From CAXBGS01 sp963975425 (lineage in GTDB: Bacteria > Planctomycetota > Planctomycetia > Pirellulales > Pirellulaceae), in contig CAXBGS010000004.1 in NCBI GenBank assembly GCA_963975425.1, forward strand, positions 62,001 through 126,000: a stretch of 64,000 nt of DNA. Direction: 5' to 3'. Every line of letters starts with the position of its first letter. The stretch's first letter is position 1. Positions 7,885 to 15,121 of this stretch are shown piece after piece. The position numbers were made by a program, and so were the translations under genes. The notes beneath the pieces were generated by a model, which was not told where the DNA came from, did not search any database, and was given only the letters and a program-made list of their open reading frames with translations.

Positions 7885-10359
7885 CTAACGCGATGCCGAG
7901 AGGATGGCGTCCGCTTCCAACGAGTCGCGCAGGTACTCGGTCTGAGCTGCGCGGCAAGCGTCCAGCAGCTCTCGAGTCTCGCGGATCAGATTCATCCACT
8001 CGATCTCTTCACCACCGGCATGTTTTTCGATCACCATGGCCGCATCTTCGACTGACTTGATCGAACTGTTTCTGGCGTACTTGCCCAGCCGCACGGCCAG
8101 TTCGTGTAGTTCCCGTGCGTCATGTCGACCGATCGCTTCGGCGAGCCGTTCCACCTGATGCCCGATTTGAATGGCGGTTTGATTGCGCAGTGCAAAGACT
8201 CCCTGCGTCGCTTCACGCTCACTGGCTCGAATGACATTCGCAAAATGCTCGACAAGCTGCGGATCGAACTGCGTTCCGGCACAGCGGCGTAATTCGGCGA
8301 TCGCTTCTTCATGCGAACGTCCTTTGCGGTAAACGCGGTCCGAGACCATCGCATCGTAGCTATCGCAGATAGTCAACAAACGAGCCCCGATCACGATCTC
8401 GTCACCGGTTGGCAAAGCGGGATCACGTGCCTTTCCACCATAGAAGGCATGATGCATCGAGATCACGTCGGTCAGTTGTGGACAATTGAAAGCGCCGGCA
8501 ACGATCTCGACTCCCATACGATCGTGGCGGCCCATCAGTTCCCATTCTTCCTTGGTCAATGGCCCGGGTTTCAACAGAATATCGTCGGGGACACCCACCT
8601 TACCGATGTCATGCAGCAATGCGGCAATTTCAAGGATATAGGTTTGCTGCATATCGAGTAGATTCTCAGCCGCACGCACGCACAAATCTGCGACGCGCCG
8701 GCTGTGCTCGGCGGTGAATGCGTCGCGATAGGACAGGGTCGACACGAGTGCCGTTACGGCTTGGAACGGAATATTGACGGTATTCGAATTGGCCGCGTTT
8801 CCATCTTCGTGTTCAACCTCGAGTTCGAGGGCATGCGAGTAAGGCACCACGCAGTTCCGTCCGCTTCCTTTTGCTTTGTACAGACTGATATCGGCCTGCG
8901 CGATCATGTCCTGAACGGTTTCCGCTTGGAATCGTCTCTCACTGACTCCCAGACTTGCGGTCAGTCGCAGTTCCGCAGGATCCTCGAAAACGATTGCCGC
9001 GATATCTTGCCGCAGCTGTTCGGCGAGCGACATGGCGTCGGACAACGAACAGTCCGCCAATGCGATGCAGAATTCTTCGCCACCGTATCGGCACACCAGG
9101 CCGCGATGATCGAACCGTTCTCGTATTGCGGACGAAACGGCGCGCAACACGTCGTCGCCGACTTGGTGACCGTACGTATCATTGACGTTCTTAAAGTGGT
9201 CAACGTCGACCATGACGGCCGACAAATGGCTGTCGTTTTGCGCGGCGTCGTTCCAGAGACGCTCGAACTTTTCAAAAAAGGCACGTCGATTCAGACAACC
9301 GGTCAACGCGTCTTGGGTCGCGAGAATCTCAAGCTCGCCATTCTTTCGTTTGATTTCGTCGCGGCTATTGCGAAGCAAGCTGAGCATATTTTCCAGCTCG
9401 GCACGATGCTCTTCCACATGCGTGACATCACGAAACGTTGCCAAGGCGCCGCGTCCAGAACCATCGGTTCCCAGAGGAGCGGCGTTGACTGAGAAGATCC
9501 GCTGACTGCCATCGGCCAATTGATACCGCAGCATCTGCTCGGTTTGGACCATCGACTCTTGAATCGCGCGCAGCCAGGGCAGTGGCACGTCCGCACCCTC
9601 ATCGCCCACCAGCCACCCGAGGCTGTCAGCTTGCTGCATGGCAAGATCTTCGGAGGCGATGCCTGTCGTTTCCGAAAACGCTCGGTTCGCCAAGATGATC
9701 TTTGCGTCTTCGTCCAGCACTAACAATCCTTCGGCAAGCGTATCCAGCGCTTGACGGACACGGTCGGGGACCACCTGTGTGGCACGAAAAATGCCGAGGA
9801 TACGCGTCACGAAAAACGTGTAGGCAAATAGGCCGGTACCGACAAAGAACACCAACAGAGGAATGATGGGATTTTCCATCACCGTCGCTTCGATCCCTGG
9901 GGCGGCTTGGCGAAAGCAAAGCTCGACGTTTCCCCAATTGCGACGGTTCAGCGTGATCGGCACCTTGACCAATTGAGCGAACGGGACCTCCGCGTCCGAT
10001 GATCGGATGTCTGGGTTGTCACATGCTTCGGCGATCTGCTCGTGATGCGCCGTTTGGATTCGCAGATTGCCAAATTCGCTGCGAAGTCCAATCGACACCA
10101 AATCGGGATTCCGATCAACGTGGGTCTGCAAGATCGATTTCAGATCGACCCACTGTTGCTTGCGTACGTGGGCGGCGGCGTGGACCGCGATGGTTTCGCT
10201 GAGCTGACTTTTGGAGCGCGCAGCGAGCGGCTTGGTATCGGGAATCATCCCGAACCAATGGGCTCCTAGGATCAGACTCGCTCCCACGCACACCAGCGCA
10301 ACAGCCAGCCGAAACGATGCGATGATGGTTTTTCCCACCCGGCTCACTCGACGTAACAA
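7885..10359 (-). CDS. membrane PAS-GGDEF-HD protein (c-di-GMP synthesis with degenerate HD-GYP)
   Basis: An 824-residue inner-membrane signalling protein. Two membrane segments (about 12-34 and 163-186) flank a periplasmic sensor region. A PAS domain (203-315) and coiled coil (315-345) lead to a GGDEF domain (345-510) with intact active-site RYGGEEF; the usual RxxD product-inhibition site nine residues upstream is absent (DHRG there). An HD phosphohydrolase domain (about 540-720) has HDIGKVGVPDDILLKPG and ISMHH, but the GYP motif is replaced by FYGGKARDP. The last 85 residues form a helical bundle resembling an HPt domain without an obvious phospho-histidine. It probably makes c-di-GMP; whether it also degrades it is open. 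The start is a TTG; in-frame GTGs four and seven codons later are alternatives. It is transcribed divergently from the efflux operon. Confidence 0.88.
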   Translation of the reverse strand: MLRRVSRVGKTIIASFRLAVALVCVGASLILGAHWFGMIPDTKPLAARSKSQLSETIAVHAAAHVRKQQWVDLKSILQTHVDRNPDLVSIGLRSEFGNLRIQTAHHEQIAEACDNPDIRSSDAEVPFAQLVKVPITLNRRNWGNVELCFRQAAPGIEATVMENPIIPLLVFFVGTGLFAYTFFVTRILGIFRATQVVPDRVRQALDTLAEGLLVLDEDAKIILANRAFSETTGIASEDLAMQQADSLGWLVGDEGADVPLPWLRAIQESMVQTEQMLRYQLADGSQRIFSVNAAPLGTDGSGRGALATFRDVTHVEEHRAELENMLSLLRNSRDEIKRKNGELEILATQDALTGCLNRRAFFEKFERLWNDAAQNDSHLSAVMVDVDHFKNVNDTYGHQVGDDVLRAVSSAIRERFDHRGLVCRYGGEEFCIALADCSLSDAMSLAEQLRQDIAAIVFEDPAELRLTASLGVSERRFQAETVQDMIAQADISLYKAKGSGRNCVVPYSHALELEVEHEDGNAANSNTVNIPFQAVTALVSTLSYRDAFTAEHSRRVADLCVRAAENLLDMQQTYILEIAALLHDIGKVGVPDDILLKPGPLTKEEWELMGRHDRMGVEIVAGAFNCPQLTDVISMHHAFYGGKARDPALPTGDEIVIGARLLTICDSYDAMVSDRVYRKGRSHEEAIAELRRCAGTQFDPQLVEHFANVIRASEREATQGVFALRNQTAIQIGHQVERLAEAIGRHDARELHELAVRLGKYARNSSIKSVEDAAMVIEKHAGGEEIEWMNLIRETRELLDACRAAQTEYLRDSLEADAILSASR

Positions 10360-10712
10360 TCAAAACAGCCGCAAATTCGCCCAAACATTAGACGGATTGC
10401 TGAAAAGTCTTGCTCATCCTGGCCGCTCAGGGCGCTCGAAATCACACGTCTGGTGTCGTCCGGTAAACATGCGTTTAAAAACGTCCGAACGTAACGTTTG
10501 TACCGGTCATTGGCGGCCCGAACCGAAGGCAAGATCGCACTCCGGCCGACGCGATATCGGCATTTCGTCGCGACGCAATGCGCAACGAACAGACGGCCTG
10601 AGCTAACAAGTTGATGGCGCTGTAAAGCTTTCATTTTGGCCGTCGAAAACACCTAGTCGTCACGATCGCCCGCAAACTGCCCAGCCCGATACGAATCACT
10701 TGCCTCTAGTAC

Positions 10713-10742
10713 ATCGTTAACGATCCGTGTGACTTTAACGAT
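10713..10742. promoter_or_regulatory. palindrome and half-site, possible operator
   Basis: ATCGTTAACGAT is a perfect 12-base palindrome, and its half TTAACGAT recurs 18 bases later. It lies about 200 bases ahead of the export operon. A regulator-binding role is inferred from symmetry and position only. Confidence 0.35.
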
Positions 10743-10765
10743 TGTGACGATACTTCATGGCACAA

Positions 10766-10855
10766 CGGTTGATCCGACCGTATCGCTATTTCAGTGGACA
10801 AATCTGAACGACCCGAGCAACCGGTCATTCCGACCGTGCCGATATTCCTAGTGGA
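10766..10855 (+). promoter_or_regulatory. two imperfect 34-bp direct repeats upstream of export operon
   Basis: Two related sequences start 56 bases apart and share the cores TCCGACCGT and AGTGGA, with about 26 of 34 positions alike. They sit 65-155 bases before the first start codon and could be duplicated promoters or activator sites. Function is not shown. Confidence 0.35.
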
Positions 10856-10920
10856 TCCATACGCGCTTGGGGCTGCGCACTGCCGTAGGGGTCTCAACCA
10901 CAACGAAATCAACGAAAGAC

Positions 10921-12774
10921 ATGCGAGCGAACCCGTTCCGTTGCTGCGTCAGCCGAGTCCAGATCACGTGTGTGATTCTGGTCTGGGCTACCGTTGCGCT
11001 GATCGGCGTTACCGCTTTCGGCCAAACGCCGGCTGATCGCCAACCCACGCGGCTACCACCGATCACCTCTGGCCCCCAAGTCGAATCCCCCGGAGTCGAA
11101 TCCCCGAGCACTCCAAGCGTCGCTTTGCAGCCGGAAGTTCGAGTCGATTTGCCGCTGGACTGGTGGAGCAGTGCCGTAACGCAGCCCGTCTTGGAATCAC
11201 CGCAGTGGGTTTCATTTGACCTCGACACGATTTTGCTCGATACGCTCGCGCACAGTCCTCAGATTCAAAGCGTATCCCATCGCACCAGCGTCGCGATGGA
11301 AAAGATCGTGCAACAAGACGCCGTCTTCGATCCGACGCTGCTATTGGAAACGAATATCGGTCGTACCAATGATCCGGTGGGCAACACCCTGACGACCGGT
11401 GGACCACCACGATTGATCGAGGAATCGTTAACCGCCAGCGCCGGCGTCAGGCGGACAACCCGTACAGGAACCGTGATTGATTTGGCGCAAGAGATTGGCA
11501 TCCAAAGCAGCAACAGTCAATTTTTTGACCCCGTCAATCAAGGCAACGCAAGGCTCAGCCTCAGCCTGGTCAAACCGCTGCGCGCCGGCAGCGGACGTCT
11601 TTATAACGAGCGACTTTTGACACAAGCACGCATCGATGGAAACATTTCTTGGAGCGAAATGCGAGCCGATGTCGAGCAGCGTATCTTTGAAGTTATCAAC
11701 GCCTATTGGCAGTTGTATCAGCGGCGATGTCATGTGATGCAGCAGGATCGCTTGATCGAGCGCGGGCTGAAAATTCAAGAACTGCTCGAAGGCCGAGACG
11801 AGTTCGATGCTAGTCGCATCGAAATTGCCAAGGCACGCCAGCGGACGGCGAGGCGCACAGACCAGCGTCTGTTACTAACCGCCGAACTTGCAATCGAACA
11901 AGCTCGCTTGGCAGCGTTGGTCGGGTCCGAACATTTATTGGATGAATCAAGCCAACTGGAATTCATCCCGCTTGAGTCACCTCAATTTCCCGAACTGCAT
12001 CTGAACCTGCGCGACGCGGTTCTGCAAGGAATCGAAAACCGCCCAGAGGTCCGCACCGCTGCGGCTGACCTTGAATCCGCAGCGCTGTCCATCCATGTCA
12101 CCCGAAACGAACTGCTGCCCAATATCAGTGCCGTCGTCGACACCTACGTCGCCGGACTCAACGGCAGCCACCGAGTCGGCGCTTCACTGGTTGACCAATT
12201 GAGTGACGGTGGCCCCGGAATCTCGGCGGGTCTCCAGTATGAAATGCCTCGTGGTCGCCGTGCCGCTCTCTCTCGACACCGCGAAGCCCATCATCGGTAT
12301 CAGCAACGTAGCGAAGAACTGCGCGAAACCGTCCGCAGAACTCGGCTTCAAATCGAAACGGCGCTGATCGTTTTCAATCGTACCGTTGCGCAGCAATCCA
12401 CAAAGCGACAATTATTGTTAACCGCCATCGAAGAAGAGGAAATCTTGACGCGTCGGTGGGAAATGATGGCCGGCGACGGCGGAAACGTCGGCACCGTGCT
12501 GGAAACTTTACTCGACGCCCAACAGCGACGAACCGATGCCGAACGCGAATGGGTAACGGCACAAAGTGAATATCTGATTGCGTTCGTGGACCTGCAGCGT
12601 GCGATGGGCACCCTGCTGATGCATGAAGGCATCACGCCGATGCAAACGTCCCACTGCGGATCGGCCGCCGAGATCGAATTTTTGCGAGAACAGTCGATTG
12701 ATGCGAGCGGCATTGCGACTTCGCAACCTGAACTCAATGCAGAACCATTGACCGAAAAGGTGAACCAACCGTGA
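10921..12774 (+). CDS. TolC-family outer-membrane channel protein
   Basis: This 617-residue protein starts with a signal sequence (about 1-34, ending TAFGQ). The body shows long amphipathic helices in two similar halves (for example ADVEQRIFEVINAYWQLYQ and ETVRRTRLQIETALIVFNRTVAQQ) separated by beta-rich segments, as in TolC-type trimeric channels that span the outer membrane and periplasm. An earlier in-frame ATG would place 18 charged residues before the signal and was rejected. It is the first gene of a tightly packed operon: its TGA overlaps the GTG of the following adaptor gene by four bases. It should supply the outer-membrane exit duct for whatever the downstream adaptor and protease proteins handle. 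It is longer than Escherichia coli TolC, mostly through a proline-rich N-terminal extension and a C-terminal tail. Confidence 0.85.
   Translation: MRANPFRCCVSRVQITCVILVWATVALIGVTAFGQTPADRQPTRLPPITSGPQVESPGVESPSTPSVALQPEVRVDLPLDWWSSAVTQPVLESPQWVSFDLDTILLDTLAHSPQIQSVSHRTSVAMEKIVQQDAVFDPTLLLETNIGRTNDPVGNTLTTGGPPRLIEESLTASAGVRRTTRTGTVIDLAQEIGIQSSNSQFFDPVNQGNARLSLSLVKPLRAGSGRLYNERLLTQARIDGNISWSEMRADVEQRIFEVINAYWQLYQRRCHVMQQDRLIERGLKIQELLEGRDEFDASRIEIAKARQRTARRTDQRLLLTAELAIEQARLAALVGSEHLLDESSQLEFIPLESPQFPELHLNLRDAVLQGIENRPEVRTAAADLESAALSIHVTRNELLPNISAVVDTYVAGLNGSHRVGASLVDQLSDGGPGISAGLQYEMPRGRRAALSRHREAHHRYQQRSEELRETVRRTRLQIETALIVFNRTVAQQSTKRQLLLTAIEEEEILTRRWEMMAGDGGNVGTVLETLLDAQQRRTDAEREWVTAQSEYLIAFVDLQRAMGTLLMHEGITPMQTSHCGSAAEIEFLREQSIDASGIATSQPELNAEPLTEKVNQP
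11079..11108 (+). repeat. 15-bp in-frame tandem duplication
   Basis: The unit AGTCGAATCCCCCGG occurs twice with small differences within the N-terminal extension of the TolC-like gene, encoding VESPGVESPS. Confidence 0.8.
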
Positions 12775-13709
12775 ACACGAATCCATCATCCGACTTCGCT
12801 GCGGGCAACCTTCGGACCATCACATCGGTCATTCTTGCCTTGCTCGTTTCTTGCTCGTGGGCGCCTGACGGGTTGGGGCAGAGTCCGGGTTCGTCCGTCA
12901 TGTACGAAGGCTTTACGGAACCGAAATATCAAATCATGGTCGCGGCAACCGAGATTGGCCAGCTGGAGGCCATTCATGTCGAGATCGGTGACGTCGTTAC
13001 AGCGGGACAAACCATCGCACAACTGGAAGACTCGTTGCAACAATCATCCGTCAAGATCGCCCTCACCCAAGCAGAAATGCACGGCGAACTGGATGCCGCC
13101 AGGGCGGAAGCGGCGATGCATCGCAATCGTACCGCCAGCATCCGCGAATTAGCCTCAAAGCGGATGGCTCGTCCGGATGAACTGGTGCGCGCCGAAACCG
13201 ACCTCGAAATCGCGTTGGCGCGAGCCGCCGCTGCGGCGGAACAACAGCACTTACGCAAACTGGAACTGGAACGATATGAATTGCAATTGCGGCGGCGGCG
13301 AGTGCTGGCACCAATGGCGGGCGTGATTTCACAAATTTTTCATTACCCCGGTGAGTATCTGACACCAGGCGATCCCGCCGTCGTGCAATTGCTGGTGATC
13401 GATGAACTGATCGCCGTGTTCAACGTGCCGGCCGAAGATGCCGGTAATCTGCGCGTCGGTCAACCTGTCTTGGTATCACTGCGAAGCACATCGCAAAACG
13501 TACGCGCTCAATTGACGACCGTTTCACCCCATATCGACGGCGAAAGCGGGACCGTCCAGGTCCGCGTGACACTGGACAATCGCGAACGAATACTGAAGTC
13601 CGGCGACCGTTGCACGATGCAGCTAATGGCCGACGACAGAGCAGCGACACCACGACAGGCATCGCGAAGTGAACCCAGCCGCAGCCTGCTGGGAGGCCGC
13701 CAAGAATGA
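12771..13709 (+). CDS. periplasmic adaptor (HlyD/AcrA-type membrane fusion protein)
   Basis: A GTG start overlaps the stop of the channel gene (GTGA). The 312-residue product has an N-terminal signal peptide (ending near GLGQS), then the first half of a biotinyl-lipoyl fold (IGQLEAIHVEIGDVVTAGQTIAQLED), a long coiled-coil hairpin rich in A, E, R and L (about 85-185), the second lipoyl half (RVLAPMAGVISQIFHYPGEYLTPG) and a beta-barrel domain (VFNVPAEDAGNLRVGQPVLVSL). This is the normal order of an adaptor that bridges an inner-membrane pump and a TolC channel. No RND or ABC pump is encoded nearby. The stop overlaps the next start (ATGA), implying translational coupling. Confidence 0.88.
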   Translation: MNTNPSSDFAAGNLRTITSVILALLVSCSWAPDGLGQSPGSSVMYEGFTEPKYQIMVAATEIGQLEAIHVEIGDVVTAGQTIAQLEDSLQQSSVKIALTQAEMHGELDAARAEAAMHRNRTASIRELASKRMARPDELVRAETDLEIALARAAAAAEQQHLRKLELERYELQLRRRRVLAPMAGVISQIFHYPGEYLTPGDPAVVQLLVIDELIAVFNVPAEDAGNLRVGQPVLVSLRSTSQNVRAQLTTVSPHIDGESGTVQVRVTLDNRERILKSGDRCTMQLMADDRAATPRQASRSEPSRSLLGGRQE

Positions 13710-15118
13710 GCAACCAGAACATGCCACCCGCCTCGCCATCATCGATTCACGTGTCGCTAGCCGACGCGAAACCGATCGACCCGCGCGCCGCGTTCGCCGA
13801 GTCACCCTACCACGAACCGACCTTGCCGGCCGGACATCCGTTGAATGTTGGCGCGGCGAACGCGCGCCGCGATGAAATCGCATTCTTGGACTTGATCAAC
13901 GACGTCGCCTGCACAGCCAATCGTCTTCGGGCCGTTGAGTGTTTGGTCGGCAACTTGGCCAGAATCTTTCCGAACTCATCGATTCGCTGCGCCATGGGCA
14001 TGAATCGTTTGCGCCGACTCTACGACCTGAGACTCGGGTGGTTAGGCCCGCAGAGCAGCTTGCGCGTCGAGGCGGAATCGCGATGGGAAATGCTCAGCCG
14101 TGAATCGTCGGAGGATCCGGGAGACCCTGAATCGGACCAATCGGGCGTCGTCATCTGTTTGCCCGAACCTGACGGCGACGGACGATGCGTGGTTTGGATT
14201 GAGGGTGAAAACGCGGAATCTTCTCGCGTCGACGAAATGGAACAGATCTTGCCGGTCCTGTTAAATGTGTTTTGGCGACGCCCCAAGTTCGCGGTCCCAT
14301 CCGTTTTGTCTTCGTTAGGGGCAAAAGCAAAAACGTACACCGCGATCGCATTGGCAATGGTGGCGTTGATCGCGGTCTGGCCGATCCATTATCCGATCGC
14401 CTGTACGGCCAAGGTAGAACCGCTGCATCAGCGTCTTGTATCGGCCCCCTTTGAAGCCACTTTGCTGCAAGCGAATGTTCGCCCCGGTGACCCGGTGCAT
14501 CGCGGCGACGCGCTGGCCGTATTGGATGGGCGGCCGCTGCGCCTTGAACTGGAATCCGTCGAATCCGAATTGCATCAGACATCCAAAGAGCACAACGTGG
14601 CGCTGGCAACCGGCCGTGTCGCGGATGCTCAGCAATTGGCACTGAAGCGTCAAGGATTACAGCGCCGAGTCGACTTGATCAACGACCGGCTGCAACGACT
14701 TACGATTCTCAGCCCCATCGATGGTGTGGTTGTCAGTGGCGACTTGCAGCGCATGGTCGGTGCATCGCTGGAATTAGGTCAAACCATCATCGAAGTCGCA
14801 CCGCTGGAACAGATGGCCATTGAAATCGAAATCCCTGATCATGAAATCGGCTTTGTCCAGCCAGACGCAATGACACGCGTACGCATTGGGGCATTGGGCG
14901 GTCGATCGATTCGTCAACCGTTGGCCGAACTGTACCCGGCGGCGGAAGTCCGTGAGGATCGTAACGTCTTTGTCGGACGAGTGTTGGTCGAAAATGCCGA
15001 CTTAAGCCTGCGACCCGGGATGCGTGGCGAGGCGACAACCTATGGTCCGTTTCGTCCCTTCGCTTGGTCGTGGTTGCGCGGCGGATGGGAACGAGTCCTC
15101 TGGTGGCTTGGGTATTGA
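13706..15118 (+). CDS. membrane-anchored HlyD-like adaptor with N-terminal GAF-like domain
   Basis: A 470-residue protein whose start overlaps the upstream stop by four bases. Residues 1-55 are disordered. Residues 56-190 form a globular cytosolic region (FLDLINDVACTANRLRAVECLVGNLARIF, then VVICLPEPDGDGRCVVWIEG) that looks like a divergent GAF domain. A single membrane segment follows (about 209-227). The periplasmic part has lipoyl half-motifs (LLQANVRPGDPVHRGDALAVLDG; LTILSPIDGVVVSGDL), a short coiled coil and a beta-barrel ending near RPGMRGEATTYG, so it is an adaptor of the HlyD class. The C-terminus is unusually Trp-rich (WSWLRGGWERVLWWLGY). The cytosolic domain suggests ligand-controlled export, an inference. 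The next gene starts four bases after the stop. Confidence 0.8.
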   Translation: MSNQNMPPASPSSIHVSLADAKPIDPRAAFAESPYHEPTLPAGHPLNVGAANARRDEIAFLDLINDVACTANRLRAVECLVGNLARIFPNSSIRCAMGMNRLRRLYDLRLGWLGPQSSLRVEAESRWEMLSRESSEDPGDPESDQSGVVICLPEPDGDGRCVVWIEGENAESSRVDEMEQILPVLLNVFWRRPKFAVPSVLSSLGAKAKTYTAIALAMVALIAVWPIHYPIACTAKVEPLHQRLVSAPFEATLLQANVRPGDPVHRGDALAVLDGRPLRLELESVESELHQTSKEHNVALATGRVADAQQLALKRQGLQRRVDLINDRLQRLTILSPIDGVVVSGDLQRMVGASLELGQTIIEVAPLEQMAIEIEIPDHEIGFVQPDAMTRVRIGALGGRSIRQPLAELYPAAEVREDRNVFVGRVLVENADLSLRPGMRGEATTYGPFRPFAWSWLRGGWERVLWWLGY

Positions 15119-15121
15119 TCG

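Larger units (their letters stand above)
10360..10920. other. divergent intergenic region before the export operon
   Basis: About 560 bases carry the promoters of the GGDEF gene and of the export operon. No gene is supported here. The half next to the operon holds a palindrome, a repeated half-site and two related 34-base sequences, described separately. Confidence 0.6.

Noticed and set aside
8704..9492. Long plus-strand open frame (over 260 codons) opposite the GGDEF-HD gene
   Set aside because: It is antisense to a gene with clear catalytic motifs and its translation shows no domain or normal composition; a by-product of codon bias.
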